DNA of 45,695 bases from positions 1 to 45,695 of the forward strand of contig JAFARZ010000315.1 of the NCBI GenBank assembly GCA_019245115.1, read 5' to 3'. Of this stretch, positions 1 through 8,203 are shown in pieces (position 1 is the first letter of the stretch; each line of letters begins with the position of its first letter). Made by a program: the position numbers and the translations under genes. The notes beneath the pieces are model-generated. The model saw nothing but the letters and a program-made list of their open reading frames with translations, was not told the DNA's origin and ran no database searches. The DNA comes from Streptosporangiaceae bacterium. GTDB lineage: Bacteria > Actinomycetota > Actinomycetes > Streptosporangiales > Streptosporangiaceae.

Positions 1-1257
1 CCGGGCCAGCAGCCCGGGCAGCCGGCTCCGGCTGGTCACCACCACCAGGCACCCCGCCGCCCCCGGCAGCAACGGCCGCAACTGACCAGCCGACCCCGCA
101 TTATCCAGCACCACGATCATCCGCTTACCCGCCAGCAACGACCGGTACAGCGCCGTTGCCTCCTCCTGGTCAGCGGGGACCTGCTCGGGCACGGTGCCAA
201 GGGCGCGCAGGAACCGCCGCAGCGCCTCGGTCGGATCCATCGGCTTGCCGGCGGAATGGCCCTGGAGATCCACGAACACCTGCCCGTCCGGGAAACGGCC
301 GGCGATCTGGTGGGCCCAGTGCACGGCCAGCGCGGTCTTGCCCGCACCGGCCGGGCCGGAGATCACCACGACGGGGGCGCCGGTGGACCTCAGGTACTCG
401 AGGTGTTCGCTCCGGCCGGTGAAGTCCGCGGTGCCCGGCGGCAGCTGGCGCGGAGCCAGCGACTGCCCCAGGCCGGCCAGCCAGGAACGGACCGGGACGG
501 TGAGCTCGGGGTCGCCTCTCAGTATGCGCTCGTGCAGGCTCTGCACCGATGGCGAGGGTTCGCTGCCGAGTTCGGCGCCCAGCCGGCGCCGGAGCGCCTG
601 GAAGACGTCGAGGGCTTCCGCCTGCCGGCCCGCCCGGTACAGCGCGAGCATCAGCTGGCCGTGCAGGCCTTCGCGGAACGGGTGCTCGGTGACGAGATCG
701 GTCAGCCTGAGGATGAGTTCCCGGTCGTCACCCAGTGCGAACTGGGCGTGGACCCATGCCTCTTCAACGGCCAGCCTTCGCTCGCGCAGGCCGGCGACGA
801 CGGTCTCGGTGTCCGTGTCCAGATCGACGCCTTCGGCGGGCTCGCCGCGCCACAGTCCGAGCGCCGCTCGCAGCAGCCGGGTCGCCTGCTCGGGATCTCC
901 GCGATCGAGCGCACCGCGCCCCCGTACGCTGAGATCGTTGAACACGGCGAGGTCGAGGTCGCCGGGCGCCACGGACAGCTCGTATCCGCCCGGCCTTGTG
1001 ACCAGGCGCGGGCGCTCATCCGGCTCGGTCGGGCGCAGGGAGTGGCGCAGGCCGGACACACAGGTGCGCAGCAGGCCCGAGGCCGATCGCGGCGGACGGT
1101 CCGGCCACAGGGCCGCCTCCAGCCGGTCCGCGCTCACCAGGTGGTTGGCGTGCAGGAGGAGGATCGACAGCAAGGCACGATGCTTCGGCGCGCTGATCGG
1201 GACGGGCACGCCACCGCTTCCGCTGACCTCAAGCGGGCCAAGCACCCGGAACCGCAT
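1..1257 (-). CDS. SARP/AfsR-type transcriptional regulator with NB-ARC ATPase domain (partial)
   Basis: The product begins MRFRVLGPLEV, the classic start of the SARP (AfsR/DnrI/RedD) DNA-binding domain, with the winged-helix signature around SADRLEAALWP. It is followed by a bacterial transcriptional activator (BTAD) helical domain. An NB-ARC-type ATPase then starts near residue 297, with Walker A GPAGAGKT (about 300-307) and a Walker B-like VVLDNA. The reading frame is still open at the left edge after 419 codons, so the C-terminus, often a TPR region, lies outside the window. The ATG at 1257 gives the conserved N-terminus; an in-frame GTG lies 12 bases upstream. Such regulators usually activate secondary-metabolite or stress genes; the target here is unknown. 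It lies downstream of the epoxide hydrolase gene on the same strand, separated by an inverted-repeat region. Confidence 0.9.
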   Translation of the reverse strand, partial: MRFRVLGPLEVSGSGGVPVPISAPKHRALLSILLLHANHLVSADRLEAALWPDRPPRSASGLLRTCVSGLRHSLRPTEPDERPRLVTRPGGYELSVAPGDLDLAVFNDLSVRGRGALDRGDPEQATRLLRAALGLWRGEPAEGVDLDTDTETVVAGLRERRLAVEEAWVHAQFALGDDRELILRLTDLVTEHPFREGLHGQLMLALYRAGRQAEALDVFQALRRRLGAELGSEPSPSVQSLHERILRGDPELTVPVRSWLAGLGQSLAPRQLPPGTADFTGRSEHLEYLRSTGAPVVVISGPAGAGKTALAVHWAHQIAGRFPDGQVFVDLQGHSAGKPMDPTEALRRFLRALGTVPEQVPADQEEATALYRSLLAGKRMIVVLDNAGSAGQLRPLLPGAAGCLVVVTSRSRLPGLLAR

Positions 1258-1291
1258 GACAGCGGGCACGCCCGCAGCATACCGGCCCGAG

Positions 1292-1357
1292 CTGGCACAT
1301 GGCCCGGCTGGCACATGGCCGGCTGACACATGGCGGCCCCCGCCAGCCATGTGCCAG
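1292..1357. repeat. Triple direct repeat plus inverted copy upstream of the SARP gene
   Basis: CTGGCACATGGCC occurs at 1292-1304 and 1308-1320, a variant CTGACACATGGCG at 1323-1335, and the reverse complement GCCATGTGCCAG at 1346-1357. The third unit and the inverted copy can form a hairpin with a GC-rich loop. It lies between the epoxide hydrolase stop and the SARP start, so it could be a terminator, a regulator-binding array, or both. The repeats are seen directly; the role is inference. Confidence 0.6.
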
Positions 1358-1372
1358 TCAGCTTCGGCCCGG

Positions 1373-2521
1373 TTACCGGTATCTGCTGAAGAACTGGCGG
1401 AGGCCGGCGATGAGCAGGTCGGGCGCGTCATGGGCGGACCAGTGCCCGCCACGGTCGTTCTCGTTCCAGAACACGATGTTGGCGTGGTCGCGTTCGGCGA
1501 ACCGCCTGATGGACCGGAAGTCGTAGGCAAAGGAGGAAAGCCCGAGCGGGACCGTTGTCGGCTCGGCCGGCGGGGCGGCGTGGGCCACCTCGTAATACAT
1601 GCGCGCCGACGAGGCAGCGGTATTGGTCAGCCAGTAGATCGCGGCGTTGGTGATGACGACCTCAGGGTGGACCGCCTCGGCGAACAGCTGCCCGCTCCAG
1701 GCCAGCTGCCCGGCCGGAGAATCGGCGAGGGCGTGCGCCAGGTTCTGCGGCTTGGTGGCCTGTAGCTGCGCGTAGGCCGACATCTCGTCGTTGAAAGCCT
1801 GCAGGAACTGGAGCTTGTCCATGTCGTCGGCCGACAGGCCGTCGAACTCGGCCGGATCACCCGACGGGAACGAGAAGATCTGCGTGACGTGCACACCCAC
1901 AACGTGGTCCGGGTCGGCCCGGCCGACCTCGGGGGATACCTGTGAGCCGCCGTCATTGCCGGCCGCGCCGTACCGGTCGTAACCCAGCCGGCGCATGAGC
2001 TCCGCCCAGGCGCGGGCGATGCGCTGGAGGTCCCAGCCCCGTTCTGTGGTGGGTCCCGAGAAGGCGAAGCCGGGCAGCGAGGGGATGACCAGGTGGAATG
2101 CGGTTTCCCCGGCGGGCGGGTCGGTGAGCGCCTCGATCAGATCGAGGTATTCCACCACCGAGTTCGGCCAGCCGTGGGTGAGAATGAGCGGGATCGCGTC
2201 TTCTTTCGCTGACCTGACATGCAGGAAGTGAATGTTCTGCCCGTCGATCGTGGTGGTGAACTGCGGGTAGGAGTTCAGCCTGGCCTCCCACTTACGCCAG
2301 TCATAGCTCTCCCGCCAGTACGCGACCAGCCGCCGGACGTACTCCAGCGGCACGCCGTACTCCCAGCCAGGCTGTACCGGCCCCTTCTGGACGCCGTCGG
2401 TGACCTGGGACAGCGGAAGCTCGTTGGCCCACCGGGAACTGACCAGCCGATCGGCCAGGTCGTCCAGGTCTGCCTGGGGAATATCGACGCGGAACGGTGT
2501 GATGGTGTCGGTCATGGTCAC
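1373..2521 (-). CDS. Epoxide hydrolase family alpha/beta-hydrolase
   Basis: The 382-residue protein has the EHN N-terminal domain of microsomal-type epoxide hydrolases (residues about 5-105), then an alpha/beta-hydrolase core. The oxyanion-hole motif HGWP is at 116-119. The nucleophile Asp is at about 190 in GNDGGS, where the family usually has GGDWG. The charge-relay His is near 360 in GGHW. The expected reaction is hydrolysis of an epoxide to a diol in the cytosol; the substrate cannot be inferred. There is no signal peptide. The ATG at 2521 fits the usual family N-terminus. It lies 65 bases downstream of the LuxR-family regulator on the same strand, a possible target. The Trp of the usual GGDWG motif is replaced by Gly, which may alter the active-site pocket. 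Confidence 0.88.
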   Translation of the reverse strand: MTMTDTITPFRVDIPQADLDDLADRLVSSRWANELPLSQVTDGVQKGPVQPGWEYGVPLEYVRRLVAYWRESYDWRKWEARLNSYPQFTTTIDGQNIHFLHVRSAKEDAIPLILTHGWPNSVVEYLDLIEALTDPPAGETAFHLVIPSLPGFAFSGPTTERGWDLQRIARAWAELMRRLGYDRYGAAGNDGGSQVSPEVGRADPDHVVGVHVTQIFSFPSGDPAEFDGLSADDMDKLQFLQAFNDEMSAYAQLQATKPQNLAHALADSPAGQLAWSGQLFAEAVHPEVVITNAAIYWLTNTAASSARMYYEVAHAAPPAEPTTVPLGLSSFAYDFRSIRRFAERDHANIVFWNENDRGGHWSAHDAPDLLIAGLRQFFSRYR

Positions 2522-2586
2522 GACGTTAGGGATGATCGCGGCCGGGCGAATCCGTACCGGTATCAGTATTTCCTCCGCGCTCGCTG

Positions 2587-5391
2587 TTATGACTTCAGCA
2601 GGCCGGGGATCTCGGTCCGGCCGGCGATGCCGAGCTTGGGATACGCCTTGTACAGGTGGTAGGCCACGGTACGGGTGCTGAGGAAGAGCTGCGCGGCGAT
2701 GTCCCGGTTGGACATGCCACGGGCGGCGAGCTGGATGATCTGGAACTCCTGCGGGGTGAGGACGGCGAACACGTCCGGCCGCTGTCGGGCGTCGGCGCTG
2801 GCGTTGGCGGCCCCGGAGGCACGCAGCTCGGTGAGCGCCCGGTCACGCCACGGGCCGGCATCCAGCTCAGAGAAGGTGGCGAGGGCGGCGGACAACTGGG
2901 CCCCGGCCTCGTTCTTGCGGCGCATCCGGCGCAGCCACTCGCCATAGACCAGCTGGGTACGGGCGTGGTCGAACGGACGCGAGTCGTCCTGGTGGTATTT
3001 CAGCGCGGTCTCGTAGTGGCGTTCGGCCTGGGTGTCCGGCGCGGTCAGGGCCCGGCAGCGCGCGAGGAGCGCGTCCGCCCACAGCTGGCACATCTGCGCG
3101 GCCCAGGCCGCGAACCTGTCCAGCGGCGCCGCCGCGCGCTCCGGGTGACCGGACCGGACCGCGGCCTCGACATGATCGGGAGCGCTACGCACGACGCCCA
3201 CCATGAATCGCGCCGGACCGCTGATGAGGGCCTCGAACTGGCGATAAGCATCCTCTGGCCGGCCGAGGCCGAGATCGAGCAGGGCGAGCGCGGTCTGTGC
3301 CCACGCGGCGGCAGGCTGCGCCAGGTCCGCGGCCAGCGGCGCCATCGCGGTACCGGCATATTCCCGGCACCGCCGCTCGTCGCCCTGGAGCGCCGCCAGG
3401 TAAGCGAGCGGACCCGATGCGTGATTGACCCACTTGTGCTGGCCGGTGTCCTGTGCGGTACGCAACGCCTCGACGCCGTGGACCAACGCGGACCGGTGCT
3501 CCCCCAGGCACATCTCCGCGGTCGCGAGGTAGGTCAGGCCGGCCGGCAGCCAGCCCATGATGCCCCGGTTCCGGCTGTCCGCGATGAGCGACTCGGTAAC
3601 CTCCGCCGCGACGGCGTCGCGCCCGACCACCAGCGCACACGCCGCGACCTCGGTCAGGCCACGGGGACCATCCGACCGGCCGGCCGTTCCGGCCCGGGCT
3701 ATCACATCGGCCAGCGGCTCGAATCCGCCGGGATCACGGCCGGTCGGCATCGCGGTGCACCACCGCAGCAGCCACACCAGGGACATCAGCGGATGATCGT
3801 CCGGCAGGCTGAGGGTCGCGAACGCGTCAATGGTAGAGGCGAGCATCGCGGGATCCAGCGGCAGCTGCCAGGCGGCGTGCAAGGCCTCGGTGAGCATCCA
3901 GAACGCGCGAACCGGGTCGTCGGTAATGGTGGCCGCCACGGCGGTCAGCACGGCGTGCGCTTCGCGCAGTGACCCCAGCGCGAAATAAGCGCTGCCGCGG
4001 ACATGGGACAGCCGGGCGCGCAGCAGCGGATCGACGGCCCGGTCGTTGGCCCGCTCGGCCTGATCGGCCTGGTCGATAGCCCGGGCTGCCAGCTCGACGG
4101 CCCGGTCCGGTTCACCGGCCATGGCCGCGGCCTCGCAGGCGAGCGTGAGCCGCCGGGTCGCCGCCGTGGCATCCTCGCTGAGTTGCGCCGCCCGCTCGCA
4201 GGCGGCGGCCACCGCGGCATGACCGCCGAGCGCGGCCGCGCTGGTCGCCGCGGCCTCCAGGTCCGAGGCCACGTCCTCGTCAGTCTCGATCGTCGCGGCC
4301 GCCCGGTGCCAGGCGCGGCGGGCGGCGTCGCCCGTTTCGCCGAACGCGTCCGCGAGCGCGCTGTGCACCGTCATCCGCTGGCTCCGCGGGGCACCGTGGT
4401 AGATCGCCGCCCGGACCAGCGGGTGCCGGAAGACCAGCTTCCCGGTGGTCAAGGTGATCAGACCAGACTGCTCGGCACAGGCCAGGTCGCCGATACCGGT
4501 ACCGAGTGCCGCGCCGGCGCGAAGCAGCGGCGCCAGGTCTCCCGTGTCATTGGCCGCGGCGGCCAGCAGCAGGGTCTGGGTCGCGGCGGGCAGCGACCTG
4601 ACCTGGTGGCCGAAGACGTCTTGCAGCCGGCTGGTCACCGGAATGGGCGCCAGCCCGGGCAGGTCATAGGGCTCCCCTGACGCGGAGACGGCCGGCAGTT
4701 CGATCAGTGCGAGCGGATTTCCCCGCGCCTGCGCCAGGATCGCCTCGCGGTCGGGGTGGGCAGGCCGCTCGTCCATGCGCTCGGCCAGCAGCGCCGCCGA
4801 AGCGTCACTATCGAGACCGCTGAGCCGCATCTCCGGCACGCCAGGCGTGCCGAACGCCGGACCGCTGTCACGGGTAGCGAACAGCATCGCCACGCCCTCG
4901 CCCTCGAGCCGCCGGGCGACGAACTCCAGCGCGGTGGCCGATGCCCGGTCCAGCCACTGAACGTCGTCCAGCAGGCAGACCAGCGGCCGTTCCTCGGCGA
5001 GTTCGGACAGCAGCGACAAGACGGCCAGCGCGATCAGGAACCGATCGCCGGGTCCGGCCGGGCCGAGCCCGAGCGCTCCCGACAACGCCGTCCGCTGCGG
5101 ATCCGGGAGGCGACCGAGACGATCGAGCACCGGACCGAGCAGCAGGTGCAAGCTGGCGAAGGCTAGTTCGGCTTCTGATTCGACACCGGTCCCGCGGAGC
5201 ACCCGCATGCCGTCCGAATGCGCGGCCGCGTACTCGAGCAGAGCGGTCTTGCCAATGCCCGGTTCGCCAACGATAACCAGCGAACCGCTTCGCCCTTGCC
5301 GGATCCGGCCGAGCAGGGTATCGATGGCCGTTTGCTCGGCGAGCCGACCATAAAGCACTCTGTCGAGGTTACCGGACTGGCTAGCGCTCAT
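2587..5391 (-). CDS. LAL-type (large ATP-binding LuxR family) transcriptional regulator
   Basis: About 934 residues from the ATG at 5391; an in-frame ATG 21 bases upstream is possible but the product starting MSASQSG is typical. The N-terminal AAA-type ATPase has Walker A GEPGIGKT (about 42-49) and Walker B LVCLLDDVQWLD. A long helical TPR-like middle follows. The last 60 residues are a LuxR/GerE helix-turn-helix (LTPQEFQIIQLAARGMSNRD and following). LAL regulators activate operons in response to a ligand bound by the helical region. It is 38 bases downstream of copA on the same strand, so read-through from the copper operon is possible, but nothing shows a role in copper control. The epoxide hydrolase gene follows directly and may be regulated by it. 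Confidence 0.9.
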   Translation of the reverse strand: MSASQSGNLDRVLYGRLAEQTAIDTLLGRIRQGRSGSLVIVGEPGIGKTALLEYAAAHSDGMRVLRGTGVESEAELAFASLHLLLGPVLDRLGRLPDPQRTALSGALGLGPAGPGDRFLIALAVLSLLSELAEERPLVCLLDDVQWLDRASATALEFVARRLEGEGVAMLFATRDSGPAFGTPGVPEMRLSGLDSDASAALLAERMDERPAHPDREAILAQARGNPLALIELPAVSASGEPYDLPGLAPIPVTSRLQDVFGHQVRSLPAATQTLLLAAAANDTGDLAPLLRAGAALGTGIGDLACAEQSGLITLTTGKLVFRHPLVRAAIYHGAPRSQRMTVHSALADAFGETGDAARRAWHRAAATIETDEDVASDLEAAATSAAALGGHAAVAAACERAAQLSEDATAATRRLTLACEAAAMAGEPDRAVELAARAIDQADQAERANDRAVDPLLRARLSHVRGSAYFALGSLREAHAVLTAVAATITDDPVRAFWMLTEALHAAWQLPLDPAMLASTIDAFATLSLPDDHPLMSLVWLLRWCTAMPTGRDPGGFEPLADVIARAGTAGRSDGPRGLTEVAACALVVGRDAVAAEVTESLIADSRNRGIMGWLPAGLTYLATAEMCLGEHRSALVHGVEALRTAQDTGQHKWVNHASGPLAYLAALQGDERRCREYAGTAMAPLAADLAQPAAAWAQTALALLDLGLGRPEDAYRQFEALISGPARFMVGVVRSAPDHVEAAVRSGHPERAAAPLDRFAAWAAQMCQLWADALLARCRALTAPDTQAERHYETALKYHQDDSRPFDHARTQLVYGEWLRRMRRKNEAGAQLSAALATFSELDAGPWRDRALTELRASGAANASADARQRPDVFAVLTPQEFQIIQLAARGMSNRDIAAQLFLSTRTVAYHLYKAYPKLGIAGRTEIPGLLKS

Positions 5392-5429
5392 ACATAGGGC
5401 AGAACGCGCCAAAATAGTGGCCGCGCGGG

Positions 5430-7772
5430 CTAAAAGGGCTGGAAGCGGCGCAGCCGCAGGCTGTTGGAGACCACGAACACCGAGCTGAACGCCATCGCCG
5501 CCGCGGCGACCAGCGGGGTGAGGAGCCCAACGGCGGCAAGAGGTATGGCCAGCGCGTTATATCCGAACGCCCAGAACAGGTTGCCTTTGATCGTCGCCAG
5601 TGTCCGCCTGGACAGCGCGATGGCGTCCGGCACGGCCAGCAGGTCGCCACGGACCAGGGTCAGGTCCGACGCCTCGATCGCGGCATCCGCGCCGGTGCCC
5701 ATGGCCAGACCCAGATCGGCCTGGGCCAGTGCGGCGGCGTCATTTACCCCGTCCCCCGCCATCGCGACCACCCGGCCCGCGTCCTGCAGGTGCTTGATCG
5801 CGTCGACCTTGCCGGCCGGCAGGACCCCGGCGATCACCTCATCGATGCCGGCCGCGCAGGCCACCGCGTCCGCTGAACGCTGATTGTCGCCGGTGAGCAG
5901 CACCGGGCGCAGGCCCATGCCACGCAGCCTGGCCACCGCCTGCGCGGACGTGGGCTTGATGGTGTCGGCCACGACCAGCACACCACGGATCCGTCCGTCC
6001 CAGGCGGCGAGGACGGCGGTCTGCCCCGCGTTCTCCGCTTCGGCGACGCGCGCGGCGAGGTCCGGCGGGACGCGCAGCGCCCGGTCGTCCGCCAGCCAGC
6101 CGGGACGGCCGATCTGCACGGCATGCCCGTCGACCACGCCGGAGACTCCGAGGCCCTGATGGCCGACGAAGTCCGTCACGACGGGCAGGTCATCAGCATC
6201 GTCGTCGAGCCGTTCGCGCGCCCCGGCGGCGATCGCGGCGGCCACCGGATGCTCGGAGGCATCCTCCACCGCGCCGGCCAGCCGCAGCAGCTCAGCAACG
6301 TCCTGTCCGTGGCCGGCCACCACGTCGGTCAGCGTCATCCGCCCGGTGGTGACGGTGCCGGTCTTGTCCAGCACGATCGTGTCGATGATACGGGTGGATT
6401 CCAGGACTTCCGGCCCCTTGATCAGGATGCCGAGCTGAGCACCCCGGCCGGTGCCGACCAGTATCGCGGTGGGGGTGGCCAGGCCCATCGCGCACGGGCA
6501 CGCGATGATCAGCACCGCGACCGCCGCGGCGAGGGCCGCTCCTGCGCCCTGGCCGGCGGCCAGCCACGTGGCCAGCGTCGCGCTGGCCACACCGATGACG
6601 ACGGGAACGAATATCGAACAGACCCGGTCCGCGAGTCGTTGCACCGGCGCCTTCCCCGCCTGGGCCGCGGCGACCAGCCGGGCCATCTGGGCGAGCTGGG
6701 TGTCCGCGCCAACCCGGGTGGCGCGCACCATCAGCCGCCCGCTGGCGTTCACGCATCCCCCGGTCACCTCGTCACCGGGCCCGACCTCGGCGGGCACCGG
6801 CTCCCCGGTCAGCATCGACATGTCCACCGCCGAACTGCCCGCGACGACCACCCCGTCGGCCGCGATCTTCTCCCCCGGACGCACCACGAACTCCGCGACC
6901 ACGGCCAGTCGCTCGGCCGGGATCCGGATCTCGACGCCGTCACGGAGAACGGCGACGTCCTTGGCGCCCAGTGAAAGCAGCGCCCGCAGGGCGGCGCCCG
7001 ATCGCCGCCTCGCGCGTGCTTCGAGGTAGCGGCCCAGCAGGATCAGCGCGGTCACCCCGGCCGCGACCTCCAGGTAGGTGGCATCGGCGCCGCTTCCTTG
7101 CGCTCCTTGCGCTCCTTGCGCTCCTTGCGCTCCTGATGCGAGCCAGTTGAAGCCCATCCGCAGGCCGGGCCGGCCGGCCGTACCGAAGAACAGCGCGTAC
7201 AGCGACCACAGATAGGCGGCCGCGACCCCGGCCGAAATCAGCGTGTCCATGGTCGCCGCGCCGTGCCGGGCGTTGATCACCGCGGCCCGGTGGAACGGCC
7301 ATGCCCCCCATACCGCAACCGGCGAGGCGAGCACCAGCGACGCCCACTGCCAGTTCCGGAACTGCAGCGCCGGGACCATGGCCAGCACCACGACCGGCGC
7401 GGCCAGGATCAGGGACACCAGCATCCGCTGCCGCAGCGACTCCACTGCCCGGTCCGCCGGGTCCGTCGTGTCTGTTGCGTCGTGCTTTCCCGTACTCTCC
7501 TGCTCGTCCTCCCGCTCGGGCAGGGCAGCGGTGTAACCGGCCCGCTCCACCGTCGCGATCAGGTCAGGCGGTGAGATAACGGCCGGGAATGTCACGTGGG
7601 CGGTCTGGGTGGCGAAGTTGACCGTGGCGGTGACGCCGTCCAGCCGGTTGAGCTTCTTCTCGACCCGGGCCGCACAGGACGCGCAGGTCATCCCGCCGAT
7701 CGCCAGCTCGGCGCGACGCGGCGCCTCGGTAACAGTGCTGGATTGGCCTGGGCCTCCGGCCACGGCGCTCAC
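5430..7772 (-). CDS. copA: Copper-exporting P-type ATPase
   Basis: This 780-residue P1B-ATPase exports Cu(I). The N-terminal heavy-metal-associated domain carries GMTCASC (CxxC at 30-33). The transmembrane CPC motif (IACPCAMG) is at about 423-430, the actuator TGEP at about 322-325, the phosphorylated DKTGT at about 469-473, and the EHP and GDGVND motifs follow. Its ATG overlaps the copZ stop by four bases, so translation is coupled to the chaperone that probably delivers copper to it. An unusual low-complexity run of GAQ triplets (residues about 214-226) lies in an extracytoplasmic loop and comes from a perfect 9-bp tandem DNA repeat. The first 20 residues, before the metal-binding domain, contain a short dispersed DNA repeat also present in senC. 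Confidence 0.96.
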   Translation of the reverse strand: MSAVAGGPGQSSTVTEAPRRAELAIGGMTCASCAARVEKKLNRLDGVTATVNFATQTAHVTFPAVISPPDLIATVERAGYTAALPEREDEQESTGKHDATDTTDPADRAVESLRQRMLVSLILAAPVVVLAMVPALQFRNWQWASLVLASPVAVWGAWPFHRAAVINARHGAATMDTLISAGVAAAYLWSLYALFFGTAGRPGLRMGFNWLASGAQGAQGAQGAQGSGADATYLEVAAGVTALILLGRYLEARARRRSGAALRALLSLGAKDVAVLRDGVEIRIPAERLAVVAEFVVRPGEKIAADGVVVAGSSAVDMSMLTGEPVPAEVGPGDEVTGGCVNASGRLMVRATRVGADTQLAQMARLVAAAQAGKAPVQRLADRVCSIFVPVVIGVASATLATWLAAGQGAGAALAAAVAVLIIACPCAMGLATPTAILVGTGRGAQLGILIKGPEVLESTRIIDTIVLDKTGTVTTGRMTLTDVVAGHGQDVAELLRLAGAVEDASEHPVAAAIAAGARERLDDDADDLPVVTDFVGHQGLGVSGVVDGHAVQIGRPGWLADDRALRVPPDLAARVAEAENAGQTAVLAAWDGRIRGVLVVADTIKPTSAQAVARLRGMGLRPVLLTGDNQRSADAVACAAGIDEVIAGVLPAGKVDAIKHLQDAGRVVAMAGDGVNDAAALAQADLGLAMGTGADAAIEASDLTLVRGDLLAVPDAIALSRRTLATIKGNLFWAFGYNALAIPLAAVGLLTPLVAAAAMAFSSVFVVSNSLRLRRFQPF
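7096..7131. repeat. Perfect 9-bp tandem repeat inside copA
   Basis: CCTTGCGCT is repeated four times without a mismatch and encodes (GAQ)n on the minus strand. The unit is a multiple of three, so slippage would change loop length without breaking the frame. Confidence 0.9.
7731..7768. repeat. Dispersed 38-bp repeat, copA copy
   Basis: This stretch matches 33182-33219 inside senC at 34 of 38 positions, including an uninterrupted core GTGCTGGATTGGCCTGGGCC. In both genes it is read in the same frame on the minus strand and encodes GPGQSSTV. In copA it lies in the non-conserved N-terminus just after the start codon. Confidence 0.7.
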
Positions 7773-7993
7773 GCGCGCTGTCCGAGCCGGTAGCCACCCG
7801 CCTCATCCAGCGCGGCCTCGATCGACGCGGCGGGCAGCGGCGAGTCGCTGGCCACCGTGACCAGGGATGGGCCGCCCGGTACCAGTTCGACGGTCACCTC
7901 GCGGACGCCATCCAGGTTCTTCAGCTCGCTGCTGACCGCACGCACACAGTGCTCGCAGGTCATGCCGGTCACCTGGTAGGCCGCCGAAGTCAT
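7769..7993 (-). CDS. copZ: Copper chaperone (heavy-metal-associated domain protein)
   Basis: A 74-residue single-domain HMA protein with the metal-binding motif GMTCEHC near its N-terminus and the usual beta-alpha-beta-beta-alpha-beta length. It binds Cu(I) in the cytosol and passes it to CopA. A strong ribosome-binding site (AAGGAGG) sits 7-8 bases before the ATG at 7993. Its stop overlaps the copA start (ATGA), giving a copZA operon. A CsoR-like palindrome about 190 bases upstream and a structured leader suggest copper-dependent control. Confidence 0.93.
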   Translation of the reverse strand: MTSAAYQVTGMTCEHCVRAVSSELKNLDGVREVTVELVPGGPSLVTVASDSPLPAASIEAALDEAGGYRLGQRA

Positions 7994-8012
7994 GGGATTG
8001 CCTCCTTGTTTT

Positions 8013-8038
8013 CCGGGGGGTGTAAACCAACCCCCCGG
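8013..8038 (-). promoter_or_regulatory. Hairpin just upstream of the copZ ribosome-binding site
   Basis: CCGGGGGG (8013-8020) and CCCCCCGG (8031-8038) form a perfect 8-bp GC stem with a 10-base loop. It ends a few bases before the copZ ribosome-binding site in the transcribed direction. It could affect mRNA stability or translation; no function is shown. Confidence 0.5.
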
Positions 8039-8071
8039 ACCCCCCTCCTGCGACGCGTCCCGCCGTTAGTT

Positions 8072-8117
8072 TCGCCTGGCCGGGAGGGCCTTAGCAGGCC
8101 CTCCGCGGGCCAGGCGA
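8072..8117. terminator. Long GC-rich hairpin in the copZ leader / permease 3' region
   Basis: TCGCCTGGCC...GGAGGGCC pairs with GGCCCTCC...GGCCAGGCGA around a TTAGCA loop, giving roughly 18 paired bases with one small internal bulge. A further small hairpin (GCGAAG-CTCG-CTTCGC) lies just upstream of it in the copZ direction, at about 8120-8135. It sits between the CsoR-like site and copZ, so it is either a terminator for permease transcripts or a leader/attenuator of copZA. No U-tract is visible. Confidence 0.5.
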
Positions 8118-8182
8118 CCCGCGAAGCTCGCTTCGCTCGCCGCGGGGGCCCGGGCTACCTTGTCTGACCGTTGAACCTTACT

Positions 8183-8199
8183 ATACCCCCCTAGGGTAT
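8183..8199. promoter_or_regulatory. CsoR-like operator upstream of copZA
   Basis: ATACCC-N5-GGGTAT, a perfect 6-5-6 palindrome matching the GTATACCCC-type sites bound by the copper-sensing repressor CsoR in actinobacteria. It lies between the permease stop and copZ. An identical-architecture site precedes the permease at 9437-9453. The palindrome is seen; the assignment to CsoR rests on the known motif and the copper genes beside it. Confidence 0.75.
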
Positions 8200-8203
8200 G
8201 TTT

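Noticed and set aside
194..1765. Long plus-strand open frame of over 500 codons opposite the SARP and epoxide hydrolase genes
   Set aside because: It is Arg/Ser-rich with no domain character and is explained by the strong codon bias of the minus-strand genes it overlaps.
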